Below are positions 21,763 to 32,791 of a stretch of 64,000 bases of DNA, one piece after another. The notes beneath the pieces were generated by a model. It ran no database searches. It saw only the letters and a list, made by a program, of their open reading frames with translations, and was not told the origin of the DNA. How positions within the stretch are numbered: position 1 is the first letter of the stretch; each line of letters begins with the position of its first letter. Source of the DNA: Tethya wilhelma (Eukaryota > Porifera > Demospongiae > Tethyida > Tethyidae); the NCBI GenBank assembly GCA_964030475.1, contig CAXIPT010000002.1:640138-704137 (forward strand). Reading direction: 5' to 3'. Both the position numbers and the translations under genes were made by a program.

Positions 21763-23448
21763 CATATGGAAACATTGTGTCAGATTTGCCATACAGCTGC
21801 CACTCATGTTTTACTACAGAAAGTTCAAGCTGTTTTGTATTGAGCTATATGCAAATCTATCTCTAATTTTGAACAAAATAAACCTGCAAACTTTTATTTT
21901 GTCATACAATTGTCAAATACGCTCACATTACCAGATATCGACGGTCATTTCAATTTTTCTTGAACTCAATTTCGAATAATTAGATCAGATAATTTTGTAT
22001 TGCTTACCATACGGGAGTAATCTTTGTCTCTCTGTACGCGCTACAGCTGATACCCTATCAAGATTGCCAAGGGCTAAAGTGTAAGACTAATGCTTCGTGA
22101 TTTTCCCAGGTACTATAAATGGACTGCTCACTGCACGCAGAATTTGCCATTTCAGCATTTATAGCACAAGGTCATGCCTCTATTACGTAATTGACACTGC
22201 AGAGAATTTTAAATTATTTGAACTTTCAACGATAATTTTTAGCCAATCACAAAAAATTTGCCAACTTGCCAGGGTCCATTTCTAAATTTGAAGATGTAAT
22301 GACACGCTCACACTTATTTTTTTCTCGGGTAAGCGTGTCCAGAATTTGCCAATCAGTTCTAAACATGCAGGAAATTTGGCTGTTTATGAACTATGATGTC
22401 ATTTACAATGATGTCATACAATTAAATTGCTGACTAAGCATTTTCGCCGTTTTGTGCCAAAGTTAGAGTTCTGTCTCTCTGGCTGTCCAAGCCCAATTAG
22501 AAGACTTTTTTCATGTTGTTTAAGCTTCTTAGATGCTGCAGAATAAAAACAAGCGCTTAAATCGTGATTTTAGAGAGCTTGGAAATTTAATGAGATTCAT
22601 GATATTAATTTATGCATGTAGATGAACAACTAATACATAAATGTGGGCGTTTCTTGCAATGTCCTCTATTTGTATTGCAATTTCTGGTAATGACCTATAT
22701 ACCTTCAGACACCATTAATCTATCATCTGGTTGATCGCAAGCTGGAATTCGAAGCGTGCATTACAGTGCTAATTTGCATATTAGGCTATGAGGTCAGACC
22801 CTTCTGCATATATTAATAGTACAAGCCCAATATGGTGCATTACCTAAAAATAGTATTTTATCAAAGCGCAAGGGAATACCCCACCATTACGCATTTCCAT
22901 GATATCATAGGAAGTTTAGCTTTCATTTGATACCAAATATAGACGCTTTGAACAGTATTTGTCGGGTGCTAATTTTGACTCAAGCAGCTGACTTGGAATA
23001 AGTCTAGTAAACAAGGGCCTACTAACTGCTGATCAGAGGTATCATGGATAGATATTGCTACCCAATTAACAAGTAAGATGGTATATCAAGCCTCAGCGCT
23101 ATATGTGTGTCTCATGGGCGTCATGGTCTTCAGGCTTCTCCTTTTTTGCTCTGAGCGGTTTAATTTCAGTAAGTTCTTTGTAATCAAGTCTCTCCAGCCT
23201 TCGAAGATTAGCACAGTGACTCATAGTTCTTATGGCTTAGCTGCAAAGGGTACAATGTGAGTGAAAGATACATGTAGCTCAGTGAAAAGCGCCCATAGTC
23301 TCTGAGAAATACTCAGTAGACTAGTAGGCGTAAGAAAAATTAGCAAGTACCCGTAAATTGTATTGGGTCAACGTCATCAACGTGACGTCATATGCATATT
23401 TTGCCGATTGTAATTATCTTCCAAATCATAGTGCAATGTTTCCATATG
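21763..23448 (+). mobile_element. 0.92-kb TIR element, copy 1 (interrupted)
   Basis: Ends CATATGGAAACATTG and CAATGTTTCCATATG. The same sequence in reverse orientation and without the interruption is at 57316-58226. Two short frames are shared by both copies (WKHCVRFAIQLPLMFYYRKF near the left end, MVYQASALYVCLMGVMVFRL at 23078-23260), probably passively. It is interrupted at 21926-22692 by a further element. Confidence 0.75.
21926..22692. mobile_element. 0.77-kb element nested in the 0.92-kb element
   Basis: Borders are defined by comparison with the uninterrupted copy at 57316-58226: the sequence ...ATACGCTCA continues there directly into CCTATACC. The insert starts CATTACCAGA and ends TCTGGTAATG. 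No clear target duplication and no gene were seen. Confidence 0.7.
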
Positions 23449-24992
23449 ATGACAGCCAGGGCTCTGCCGGTCAGCCTGAAATGAACACAAACTATATATA
23501 TTCATACTGAGCGGCATATTGTTAGCCAAATTTATAGCTTACAATTTGAAAAAACTTTGTGATTTAGAGCTTCAGTAGCTAACAATGTTTGCTAGATACT
23601 ACCATCAAGTTATCAGGTGATATTTTATTTTCAAACCTTAATTTTCTGGCTGACAGTTACTGAAACATACATTTTGAACTTTAAATGACTGACACACACA
23701 TAATACATTTACAGTGAACTCGATCAAACAACATGTGGTTCTGACACATAGCTACATCATGCTTAGACACTAATTTTGACACCATGGTATGGGACTCAAA
23801 TGTACGTACGTAGGGTTGTACATGGTAGTGCAATATGCTGTTCAGTGCACTTCTCCCATTGCTCTAGTAAAAATTGATCTATCTCAGCAAGTGTGAACGA
23901 ACGGTAGTGATGTTGGCACTGTAGGCTTTCTGATTTCGAGTTTGATGTGTCAAAAAACTCTATTCCTGTTTCTGTGCTTGTCCACCATACATTTGGTCCT
24001 TCAATTAAATAGTCACTAATCCTCTCCAAATGAGCTTGGTAGTGGGGTCTGTACTTCTGTTGCCATTCCTTGGGAATCACAGTATTTTCTTTCTCACCAA
24101 GTGCCTTTCCAAGTTTACTGACCTCTCCTTCAGCATATTGCAAACTACTTATAGACTTGTTGCCATTTTGTTTCTCCTCTTCTTGTAGTCTGATCAGTAT
24201 GTTCGTAGTCATGCTGTCTGGGTGGTAGTTTGATGTATTGTTTGCAATTGATTTCACTTTATTGAACATACGCTCTTGCAACTCTGTATATAATGAACTG
24301 GGGGAGATAATCCTGTTCACCAATGGAGCATGATAAGTTGCTGCATGGAAGTATCTACCAAACATTGCACCTCTAGTAACTACTTGAGGTGTACTAAACA
24401 CTTCTCTGCAGAGCATCGAATGCAAAAATGTGATATTGTGAAAACGAAGTATTTGACACCGTGATCGACATTCAGGTTTAGCGTATAGAATTTCACACAT
24501 CTCTACAGCAGTCCTGAAAATTTCAGTAATAGGTAGTCTTGGTTGAGTGCAATGTAGATTAAGATCACTGCCTTTCTAAAGTCTGAGCATCTTAGAGTGT
24601 CCTTGGAAAGATGGGATTGTTTTATGCACTTCAGCATTTCGAGAGCTTCTCCAGTTACAATCGCAATGGCCTCCTCTATAATATGGCTTAGATGACCCTT
24701 TAAGTCATGTAGAGGCTCAATTGGCGAAATTTCATAGTTTTGTAGATTCAACTCACTCAGTGAAGCACTAGGTGTAGGTTGTAATAAGGCTGGGACATTG
24801 TTCAAGCCTTGCCTTAATTCATTAAACTCTTGTGAAAGTTCAGGCTTAAGCTTTCTTCCTGTTGGCAAGCCTCTTGCTTTCATCTCAGTTCTCAACTCTT
24901 TCACGGACAGTTCATCTAGTGGATTCAAACCTGATTACAAAAATTTTGCATTTTTACATTGTGTACATACATGTACATGTATAAACACACAT

Positions 24993-25452
24993 GTGAAGCC
25001 CGGCAGTAAAAATCAAAGATAATGTACAAATGGTAGTTTCAATATAGCCTCAATTAAAGTTTACCTATTAATAATACTTAGAATACAAGAAAGATAATAT
25101 CATGTGTACCACATTATATACCAACTACCTATTTAGCATACTGGTAAGGTTTCATGGGTATAGTTTACATACTGACATTACTGTATTGCAACATGACCTT
25201 TGACCCAACTACACGTGCTTGTGAAGAGAACTATGAGTGTTTACACAAGAACAGTAATGAATTTACCACATGTACTTAGCTTACAACCACTTCTAGCATG
25301 CTATTACAAACGCTATAATTACCTACTATTGCAGAGTTAGGCCTTCAAACTTAGTGTGCTTGTAGTGGATATATCACACAATCTCTGGACCACAGTAACT
25401 AGATTTTACTAGGCTATACTTAATCTTTGATTTTTACTGCCGGGCTTCACAC
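24993..25452. mobile_element. MITE with 29-bp perfect TIRs, in intron
   Basis: TGTGAAGCCCGGCAGTAAAA continuing to 29 bases at the left is exactly inverted at the right end (about 25424-25452). The interior is anonymous. It lies within the 1.48-kb intron of the TTAA-transposon gene. Confidence 0.75.
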
Positions 25453-25469
25453 ATAGATTTATATATTTT

Positions 25470-25644
25470 TGAGCCACACACACTCACACACAAACACACT
25501 CATGCACATACACACACATCTCACTTGAATGTGTTACAGTAGTTGTATGTCCATTTACATATTCTTGAGCTACACACACGCACTCACACTCACACACACA
25601 GACACACATACACAGACACACACTCACACACACACTTTCACACA

Positions 25645-25695
<51 letters not shown>

Positions 25696-25760
25696 ACACA
25701 CAGACACACTCATGCACATACACACACATACACATCTAACTTGAATGTGCATGAGTGTGT

Positions 25761-25808
<48 letters not shown>

Positions 25809-25940
25809 ATTTACATATTCTTGAGCTACACACACACACTCACACACACACATCTAACTTGAATGTGTTACAGTAGTTGTATGCCCGTTTACATATTCTT
25901 GAGCTACACACACGCACTCACACACGCACACACACACACA

Positions 25941-26007
<67 letters not shown>

Positions 26008-26080
26008 ACTCATGCACATACACACACGTACACATCTAACTTGAATGTGCATGAGTGTGTCTCTGTGTGCATGAGTGTGT

Positions 26081-26132
<52 letters not shown>

Positions 26133-26335
26133 ATTTGCATATTCTTGAGCTACACACACACACTCACACACACACACACACCCATGCACATACACACACA
26201 CATCTGACTTGAATGTGTTACAGTAGTTGTATGTCCGTTTACATATTCTTGAGCTACACACACGCACTCACACACGCACACACACACACACACAGACACA
26301 CACACAGACACACACACACATACACACATACATAA
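25470..26335. repeat. compound (CA)n/(TG)n minisatellite array
   Basis: Three to four copies of a composite unit: a (CA)n tract with AGACACAC variants, a spacer with CTTGAATGTGCATGAGTGTG or CTTGAATGTGTTACAGTAGT, a (TG)n tract, and CATTTACATATTCTTGAGCT. CA and TG tracts face each other so the array can form long hairpins. It lies in the intron 24931-26409. All frames over it are artefacts. Confidence 0.9.
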
Positions 26336-28409
26336 CAGAATATAGTTATTTTACATGTGCCATATACCATGTGTAAAAAAACATTTACACATGGTATATA
26401 CTTTCTTACCTCTTTTCTTCCATGCCACTCCATCCAAAACAAATGATTGACACTCGCTAAATGTTCGTTTTTCTGCGTAATGACAGAAGGCAAAGTCATC
26501 AAATTGAGCCGACTTAGCTCCACAACGAACACACTTGTAAGTACCACCCAGTTTGTGGCCACATTCATACTGCTGGGCTGGCCCATCACCATGGAAAAAT
26601 CTTGCTATGTCTTGTATGGAGGTATATACCAGATTTTGTTTGTACTGGTTCGTTGATCTCACAGAGACTGTCTTGTCGACATTTGTTAAACAACATCTGG
26701 TCAGCTAGAGATGAACTTGATCTCCCTAAAATGTGCAATTCAGGTTGTTCAACAATTGCTTGTACGTCCAGCTTTTTTCCAAATTTCTGCTCTATTTCTG
26801 TTGGAGTGTAATAAAATGCTTCATCGTATATGGGAGTGATAAGCACCATCAAGTAGCTATGACCGGCAACATTGGAGTGATCGTGCCAGATCTTTAGGTG
26901 TCGTCTTCTGGTTAGTGACAGTTTTTGCCTAAGCTCTTCTTCGCTCATTTTATTGTCCACATTTTCTGCCAGATTAGTTAGTTGCTGTTGTAATTCTGTT
27001 TTGCTAAGATTTTTGAAATCCTCACTTTCAACTGCTCGTATCAAACCAAGGTCTTCATGTTTTGTTAGCAGCTTTTGTCGAATATCATTAAATGAGATTT
27101 TCCTCGCAAAATATTTTGTTGAAGTTGCAGTCAGAGTTGACTCTGGTGTCAACTTATAAGTTGTGTATTCTTGCTCTACAACTTCTTCCCCAAGGGAAAA
27201 TTCTCCATTTTCTATTCTTTCCTTCAATTTCATTCTTTGCTTGGTGGCTGGTGGTGCTACAGGCATTGAAAGACGTTTTCCTCTAAGTTTCTTTTTAGAC
27301 CTTCTATTTGCTCTGTATTGCCGTTGGGTGTTCAATGCTGCACTAATACCTTTCTCAGCTAAAAACTCCTTAATGCTTTGTCTGCGATTTGATGATGACA
27401 AACCATACCTTGATCCTAGAGCTGACCAGTTCGGTTCATAGTCCATAGGCCAACTTCTTACTTCATCGAGAAGTTTATCTTCATCAATGTTTAGTGTTGA
27501 ACCGTGCCTCTTTTTTTTGGCTGAAGAAGTTTCACCATCTTCATCTCTTCTGCGCTTTGGTGTTGTGGTGACAAGTGCAGTTGATTGTCTTATTCTATCA
27601 TATTGCCTCCAGCTCAGTCTATTTTGAAGGACTGCTTCTTGTCCACTCAATTCTTCTTCGATATCTTTCTTTGTTTTGTTCTCAATACTTCTCAATTCTT
27701 TCTGTCGTGTAGCACTGTTTTTGTGATGCTCAAGCTTTGATTTTGGTGTTTTCACTAGAACTTCTTGTATAGGCTGTGAGAAGTGAGTATTAGTGAGAAT
27801 ATTCAGCTCTCTCAATACCTTCTTGCCAAACCTCTTTGTGTTTGAAAGATCTTGTTCAGAAAATTTGATAGACGGGACAATGGTGTGTATTTTGGCAGAA
27901 GGAAAGGAATTGTAAACATTTGGCATGTTTTTGTTACACTGTGTGCAATTGGTTATTGTATGTTTCTGCTGTTCTTCAGTAGAGAGCTTATTCCACATGC
28001 CAATGCTGAATGTGTCTAGATAGTCTTTCCGTGCGCTTACTGGATGCCATTTCCTATTTAATCTTTGACAAATTGCTGGAAACTGTTTGACAGTAGTAGT
28101 ATAATCAACCTTGAAGCTAGGCACTGTAGAAAAATGCTGATTAAATTCTGCCATTATCTTTGGAAAGCTACCACATGGTAGCTTGTTTCCCTTGTAACGT
28201 TTAGTTGTGAAGTGTCTAGCAGCTACTCGAGCAAATCCACAATTTATTGTCTTTGTCATTTCTATCCTATACAAGGATATCAACAAGTTAATTAATGTGA
28301 CCGACTTGTACGTACATTACATTACAAGGAAAGTTATGTCTGTGTGTGTGTATAACAGGAGTTGCACACAAAGTTTTTTTTATCATGTAAAACAGAAGTT
28401 CTCTTATCA

Positions 28410-28412
28410 AAT

Positions 28413-28451
<39 letters not shown>

Positions 28452-28488
28452 AGCACAGGTAAACCTGGGAGGTTGCTGTAGAGTCAAT

Positions 28489-28555
<67 letters not shown>
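28410..28555. repeat. (CA)n tracts in two duplicated blocks
   Basis: Two (CA)n tracts each followed by CATAGAAG(C/T)ACAGGTAAA and GGGAGGTTGCTGTAGAGTCA. A shorter third echo lies at about 28660-28730. This is the region just upstream of the transposon gene. Confidence 0.85.
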
Positions 28556-28556
<1 letters not shown>

Positions 28557-29713
28557 AGTACAGGTAAATCTGGGAGGTTGCTGTAGAGTCAAGTTCTCTT
28601 TTTAAATGCATACTCACACACCCACACAGGTACTATCGTGGAGATTGCTTTAGAATCTAAGGCTATAATACAAGTTCTTTGAACAAGTAGCTACAAAAAT
28701 AGGTAAATCTTGAAGATTGCTGCTTTTAGAGTCTATTATGATGTTATATTTCTTATCAATAAATGCAGGGAAATCTTGGGATGAGAATCTATGTCTTTTA
28801 TTATTGAAGTTCTCTGAACAAACTATATACACAAGGGATTGCTATTCTAAAACAAGTTCTCGACAAATATACACCAGGCTGGGCCTGCACACCATGGTAC
28901 ACACACACACACATGTAGCTACACTCAAGATTTAATAATACAGTGTCAGACTTAATTCAGCAATAATGAGCTTGTTTTTATTTTCTCATGTTACATTTTA
29001 CTCTCTTACCTTCTTGAACATGCAATTTGGATGATTTCCTTGATGATACACAGTCTCTCAGCTGTAACAGAACTTCCTGCATTCCTGATCTTTACCGCTG
29101 CACTTACGCGCGCAAAAATTCATCACGGGAATCCCCCAATTACATCATCCCTGACCGCATAGCCAGCAAGGCAATTATAGCTTGCAGGGAGTGCATGCAT
29201 TAAGCAGCATATGCGGGAAGCAAAGAGCACTTGTATGGAGCTGAGTTTTGGCCAATAGCTTCCTAAAAAGTTTCACTACATGAATTTAGTTAGATATTTG
29301 GTAAGATATGTCTTTAAATATAAAACAAGGGATGGTTTTTTAGTTAAGGACACTAATTTTAGTAATTTATTGTACATTTATGCCCCAAACATCCAGCCTG
29401 TGTACATAAAACCTAAATTACCAAGCAGGATATATTAGTAAATGTTACTAGCATCAAGTAAAAACAAAAATCAGAGTTATTTATTGGGTCTTTGCTTTCC
29501 TCATTTTTGATTTTAGCTGTTAAGGACACCTAATCATGTTTTGGCTATTAATGTAAATGAAAGCCGTTGCTATGACAACCATTATTTTGGTAGTGTAAAT
29601 TTATCCACACACAATCATATTTTAAGTAAACTTTAATCATTACTAGTGGACAACTACACTAGTATAGCAGTAACTTTTACTTCAAAACTACTTCAAATCT
29701 AGTGAATCAAAAA
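28556..29713. other. right part of the TTAA transposon, no gene
   Basis: Between the gene start and the right TIR no coding region is recognised. CGCGCG-containing sequence near 29108 faces a similar CGCGCG-containing block near the left end (about 21508), perhaps subterminal sites. Confidence 0.4.
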
Positions 29714-30066
29714 TTGAGTCAGCCTTAACCATACTAAGATTGATTTAATGGTTGGTGACAGGAACTGCATGTTTCATTCACTGTTGAAAGAATTATTTGG
29801 TACTCAATGCCATCATTTATAGCTCTGTAAGCTAATAGTGGACTTCGAAGAGCAAAATCCATGCATACTATAGTCACTTTCTGATAACATTAAAATACAC
29901 ATTGAGAGAATGAGTAGAAAAAGTGTGTGTGGGGAACAGTAACTGAGCTAGTTGCAGTAGCCTCAATGCTTCAAGTCCCAGTGTTTATATTCACAAAATC
30001 ATCTTTGGAAACCTACACATGGCACAAATATGTACCTCTACCAACGGATAAGCTGTCATTTAAACA

Positions 30067-30227
30067 CAGGGTTTCATTCAGGATTATAAGATGGGAGGGG
30101 AAAAGAAGTAATACTGTATTGCGCGTACTTAAATTTTTACGAGCTACGTCCACAAAAAAAAAATGCTATATAAATTTATAAAAATCTTGGGGGGGGGGGA
30201 TATCCCCCCCTTCTGTATGAAACCCTG
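30067..30227. mobile_element. 161-bp MITE in OTU exon
   Basis: Ends CAGGGTTTCATTCAG and CTGTATGAAACCCTG, flanked on both sides by AAACA (30062-30066 and 30228-30232). Excision restores the host frame (LSFKH continuing to KPALQVMAKRL). Near its right end lies a G-run/C-run palindrome around GATATC (30189-30210). Confidence 0.85.
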
Positions 30228-30328
30228 AAACATAAACCAGCTCTACAAGTCATGGCCAAGAGATTAGCTCAAGTCAGCTACTACATTGAATTGCTTCACT
30301 ACAGTGAATGTCACTATGACAGAGTTAC

Positions 30329-30693
30329 CAGTGGCGTATCTAGCATGGTGCTCAGGGTGCTCGAGCACCCCCCCAGCTCAGAAAATAATGACGTCATCGC
30401 TAAAAGCAGCGCTCAAGACAAGCGCTGTTCAATAAATTTTACTTAAAATCGATAAAATATAAGCTGATAAGACTTTAAATTGTCTATCAAGAGTGAAAGT
30501 TTACATAAGATTGGAGAAAAGGCTGAAAAAAACCGCAGAACACAGTGCCATCTCCGGCGCGATCGCATTAATAACTATTAATAAATTTGCTCACGTGAGC
30601 CCAAAGTGGGCGTGGCTACCCCAAAAATTTTCGGGCGCTTTGCGCCCGCATTATATCAGCACCTCCTTGACTGAAATCCTGGATACACCACTG
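30329..30693. mobile_element. 365-bp hAT-like MITE in OTU exon
   Basis: Ends CAGTGGCGTATCTAG and CTGGATACACCACTG, flanked by GTTAC on both sides (30324-30328, 30694-30698). Excision joins HYDRVT to SVSDQPMSL in frame. The CAGTGGCG-type end is hAT-like; the 5-bp duplication is shorter than the usual 8. Confidence 0.85.
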
Positions 30694-30835
30694 GTTACCT
30701 CAGTATCTGACCAGCCCATGTCTCTTCCTGGCCTAACAGGAGAAGTATGCTCAAAGGACAAGGCAGAGTTTATAAGTTGACAGATTAAGAAAGAGTCTTG
30801 AATTTGTAATCATTTTTTGTTGTGTTGCATGTATA

Positions 30836-31989
30836 GAGTAAGCTGCCAATCCTCGGACAATTCTAATTTCGGATGCTATTTTTTATTTGCCTGTGAGTGC
30901 TAGTGCTTCGAGAGTGCTATATCAAGATAGCCAATGAAAACTTACCTTGGGTTAGACAAAATTCTAGCCCCACCCATTTACGTGTAAGGCTTCCTGACGT
31001 CATAAAGGAAGTGTCCGAAAGAGTTCAAATGCATGTCAGACAAAAGTGCCATATTTCGGACGGCAGCTCAAAGTAGATCTAGAAACTTATGCCAGAGCTA
31101 CTAAATCTGGAGATCAAGAAGTGTAGTCTTCCTACTATTGATATTCCAAGAGTGGAGCTGGTTGCTTGTAGCACTGTCCCAAACAAAGCCGTCATGTCAT
31201 CGAGATCAAAGACGCCAAACGTCGGACATCAATTTTTGCTATTTTGAAGCACTTTCTCTGGATTTAGGCAGCTAATGTGGAATCAATCAGGTTTTGAGTA
31301 GACAGACATGTAGAACAGCTTATTTTAAATTTCTGTACGTTGTTTGGAGTTGCTGTGGGCAACATCATGGCAGTTCTGCATTTATTTATTATAATCATAC
31401 CCTAGCGGAGGTCAAGACCATAGCGATATGAGTGTGACTCTGAAATAAATGCAGAACTGCCATGATGTTGCCCACAGCAACTCCAAACAACGTACAGAAA
31501 TTTAAAATAAGCTGTTCTACATGTCTGTCTACTCAAAACCTGATTGATTCCACATTAGCTGCCTAAATCCAGAGAAAATGCTTCAAAATAGCAAAAATTG
31601 ATGTCCGACGTTTGGCGTCTTTGATCTCGCTGACATCACGGCTTTGTTTGGGACAGTGCTACATGCAACCAGCTCCCCTCTTGGAATATCAATAGTAGGA
31701 AGACTAAGCTTCTTGATCTCCAGATTTAGTAGCTCTGGCATAAGTTTCTAGATTTATTTGAGCTGCCGTCCGAAGTATTGCACTTTTGTCTGACATTTGA
31801 GCTCATTCGGACACCTCCTTTATGACGTCAGGAAGCCTTACACGTACGTGGGTGGGGCTTGAATTTTGTCTACCCTGAGGTAACTTTTCATGGACTATCT
31901 TGTTGTAGCACTCTCGAAGCACTAGCACTCACAGGCAAGTAAGAAATAGCGTCCGAAATTAGAATTGTCCGAGGATTGGCAGCTTACTC
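30836..31989. mobile_element. 1.15-kb foldback element with ~550-bp arms
   Basis: Arms of roughly 550 bases starting GAGTAAGCTGCCAATCCTCG are inverted around a spacer of about 55 bases near 31385-31440, with a few percent difference. TA stands at both edges (30834-30835, 31990-31991). There is no gene; CACCCA..ACGTGTAAGG and TGACGTCA-type motifs occur in each arm. A diverged relative is at 49433-49770 and 51944-52000. Confidence 0.85.
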
Positions 31990-32110
31990 TACTTACTTAC
32001 TTCCTAACTGACTTACTTGAAAACGATTTCAAGAAAAACGAAATAACTTGTCACCGTTTTGAACACAGGATAGTATTGTTTATTCTAGGTAGTATATTCC
32101 TTGATACTTA
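31990..32110 (+). repeat. fragment of the 45-62-kb inverted-repeat family
   Basis: ACTTACTTCCTAACTGACTT and the following GATTTC...TTCCTTGATACT match the outer part of the left arms at about 47205-47330. It ends soon after. Confidence 0.6.
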
Positions 32111-32171
32111 CTTGCTATATAATTCGAAAGAGCAAAGAAATGGAAGGCTATGAAGCAGAATACAGTATAAA

Positions 32172-32752
32172 TTTCTGTACTGTTACGACCCACGTGGTAT
32201 GTGGTAAAGGTCGCCAAAGACATAAGCTTGTGCCTGGCCACGTGGATCACTTGTAGCGCATGCGCGTTTGAGGACAGTAGACTTCCAGCAACCAGTTTCG
32301 ACCAGATAAAACCAGTTCAGTGACCGGTTTCAAGCAGTTTTGGGGACTTTTCTTGTTGTTCCGGAGTGTCTTCTATGATCTTCTGAGTCGTTCCTCAGAT
32401 GTCCGAATTTCCGCGAGCCGAGTCTTGTCTCAAATTCCAGCACTCATCTACTGGCACAAGAGATAAGTTGAAGTAGTTAACTTTTTGTTGTTTTAGCTTT
32501 AATAGTAGGGTAGCAATAATTTTCGTGGAATTGTGTGTCTGTGTCTCCGAGTGTATTTTGCATAGTTCTATTTGTCAGTGTGTAACCTTTGCTGTGTCTC
32601 AGTAGTGTATTTCTATTATAGTAGTGTTTGTGTTACTGTACCTTTGCTGTGCCTTAGTGTGTTTCTATTTGTGTTTGTGTTTAATACTGTACCTTTGCTG
32701 TCCCTTAGTGAGTTTCTAGTGTATAACTGTAGCTTTTCGTTTTCATAGTTTT
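32172..32752. promoter_or_regulatory. possible 5' leader of the 32.8-kb element gene
   Basis: Upstream of the gene, starting TGTTACGACCCACGTGG. About three copies of an ACCTTTGCTGTG(T/C)CTTAGT repeat (roughly 60 bases apart) fill 32588-32720. No TATA box or clear initiator was identified; function is inferred only from position. Confidence 0.3.
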
Positions 32753-32791
32753 GTGTACGCATTTCACTGTATATACCATAATCACGTAGCC

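Larger units (their letters stand above)
23796..28259 (-). pseudogene. transposon protein with SAP motif and HGDGPA zinc-like segment
   Basis: Gene of the TTAA transposon, start at 28259 (MTKTINCGFARVAARHF). Exon 1 (28259-26410) holds a CTQCNKN motif, a basic region (TPKRRRDEDGETSSAKKKRH), then WHDHSNVAGHSYLMVLITPI and, after a frame change near 26626 inside a TA run, FFHGDGPAQQYECGHKLGGT with YKCVRCGAK. Its donor (AGAG|GTAAGA at 26410) joins in phase to exon 2 (24930-24530), which begins with a SAP-like DNA-binding motif (LDELSVKELRTEMKARGLPT). Exon 3 (about 24545-23796) follows in another frame without a plausible intron, so there is a second frameshift; it contains VVTRGAMFGRYFHAATYHAP and LYTELQERMFNKVK. 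The architecture matches a repetitive protein family common in cnidarians and sponges, but I cannot name its superfamily. With two shifts it is inactive. Confidence 0.6.
21485..29724 (-). mobile_element. 8.24-kb TTAA-flanked DNA transposon
   Basis: Ends are GGCTGACTCAA at 21485 and its exact inverse TTGAGTCAGCC up to 29724. TTAA stands directly outside both ends (21481-21484 and 29725-29728), and removal rejoins an open reading frame, which proves the borders. TTAA targets are known for piggyBac and Kolobok superfamilies; the encoded protein resembles neither that I can recognise. The single gene lies on the minus strand (23796-28259). Later insertions sit inside: a 0.92-kb TIR element with another one nested in it, a MITE and a CA/TG array. 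Confidence 0.75.
21393..30780 (+). pseudogene. OTU-like cysteine protease exon, split by three transposons
   Basis: Host pieces are 21393-21484, 29729-30066, 30233-30328 and 30699-30780. Read across the three insertions, the frame gives NTDEYIHVSLCLQQTEPFHL, then the OTU catalytic signature VGDRNCMFHSLLKELFG (Asp and Cys), then VWGTVTELVAVASMLQVPVF, and the catalytic-His region CHYDRV, ending FIS-stop at 30778-30780. Each junction stays in frame when one target duplication is kept (TTAA, AAACA, GTTAC). Damage inside the host part: TAG at 29820-29822 and 29871-29873, and a two-base GT excess at 29923-29930 that shifts frame before VWGT. OTU enzymes remove ubiquitin. Typical DGNC is DRNC here. 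The upstream CXXC exons may be the same gene. Confident as an OTU relic; its parental gene structure is inferred. Confidence 0.7.

Noticed and set aside
23078..23260. Conserved 60-codon frame also found at 57504-57686
   Set aside because: Shared because both lie in copies of the same 0.92-kb element; the rest of the element is not coding and no motif is present.
25529..26267. His/Thr and Val/Cys repeat proteins
   Set aside because: Pure translations of CA/TG microsatellites.
26953..27441. Plus-strand frames across 26.9-27.4 kb
   Set aside because: Antisense of exon 1 of the TTAA-transposon gene.
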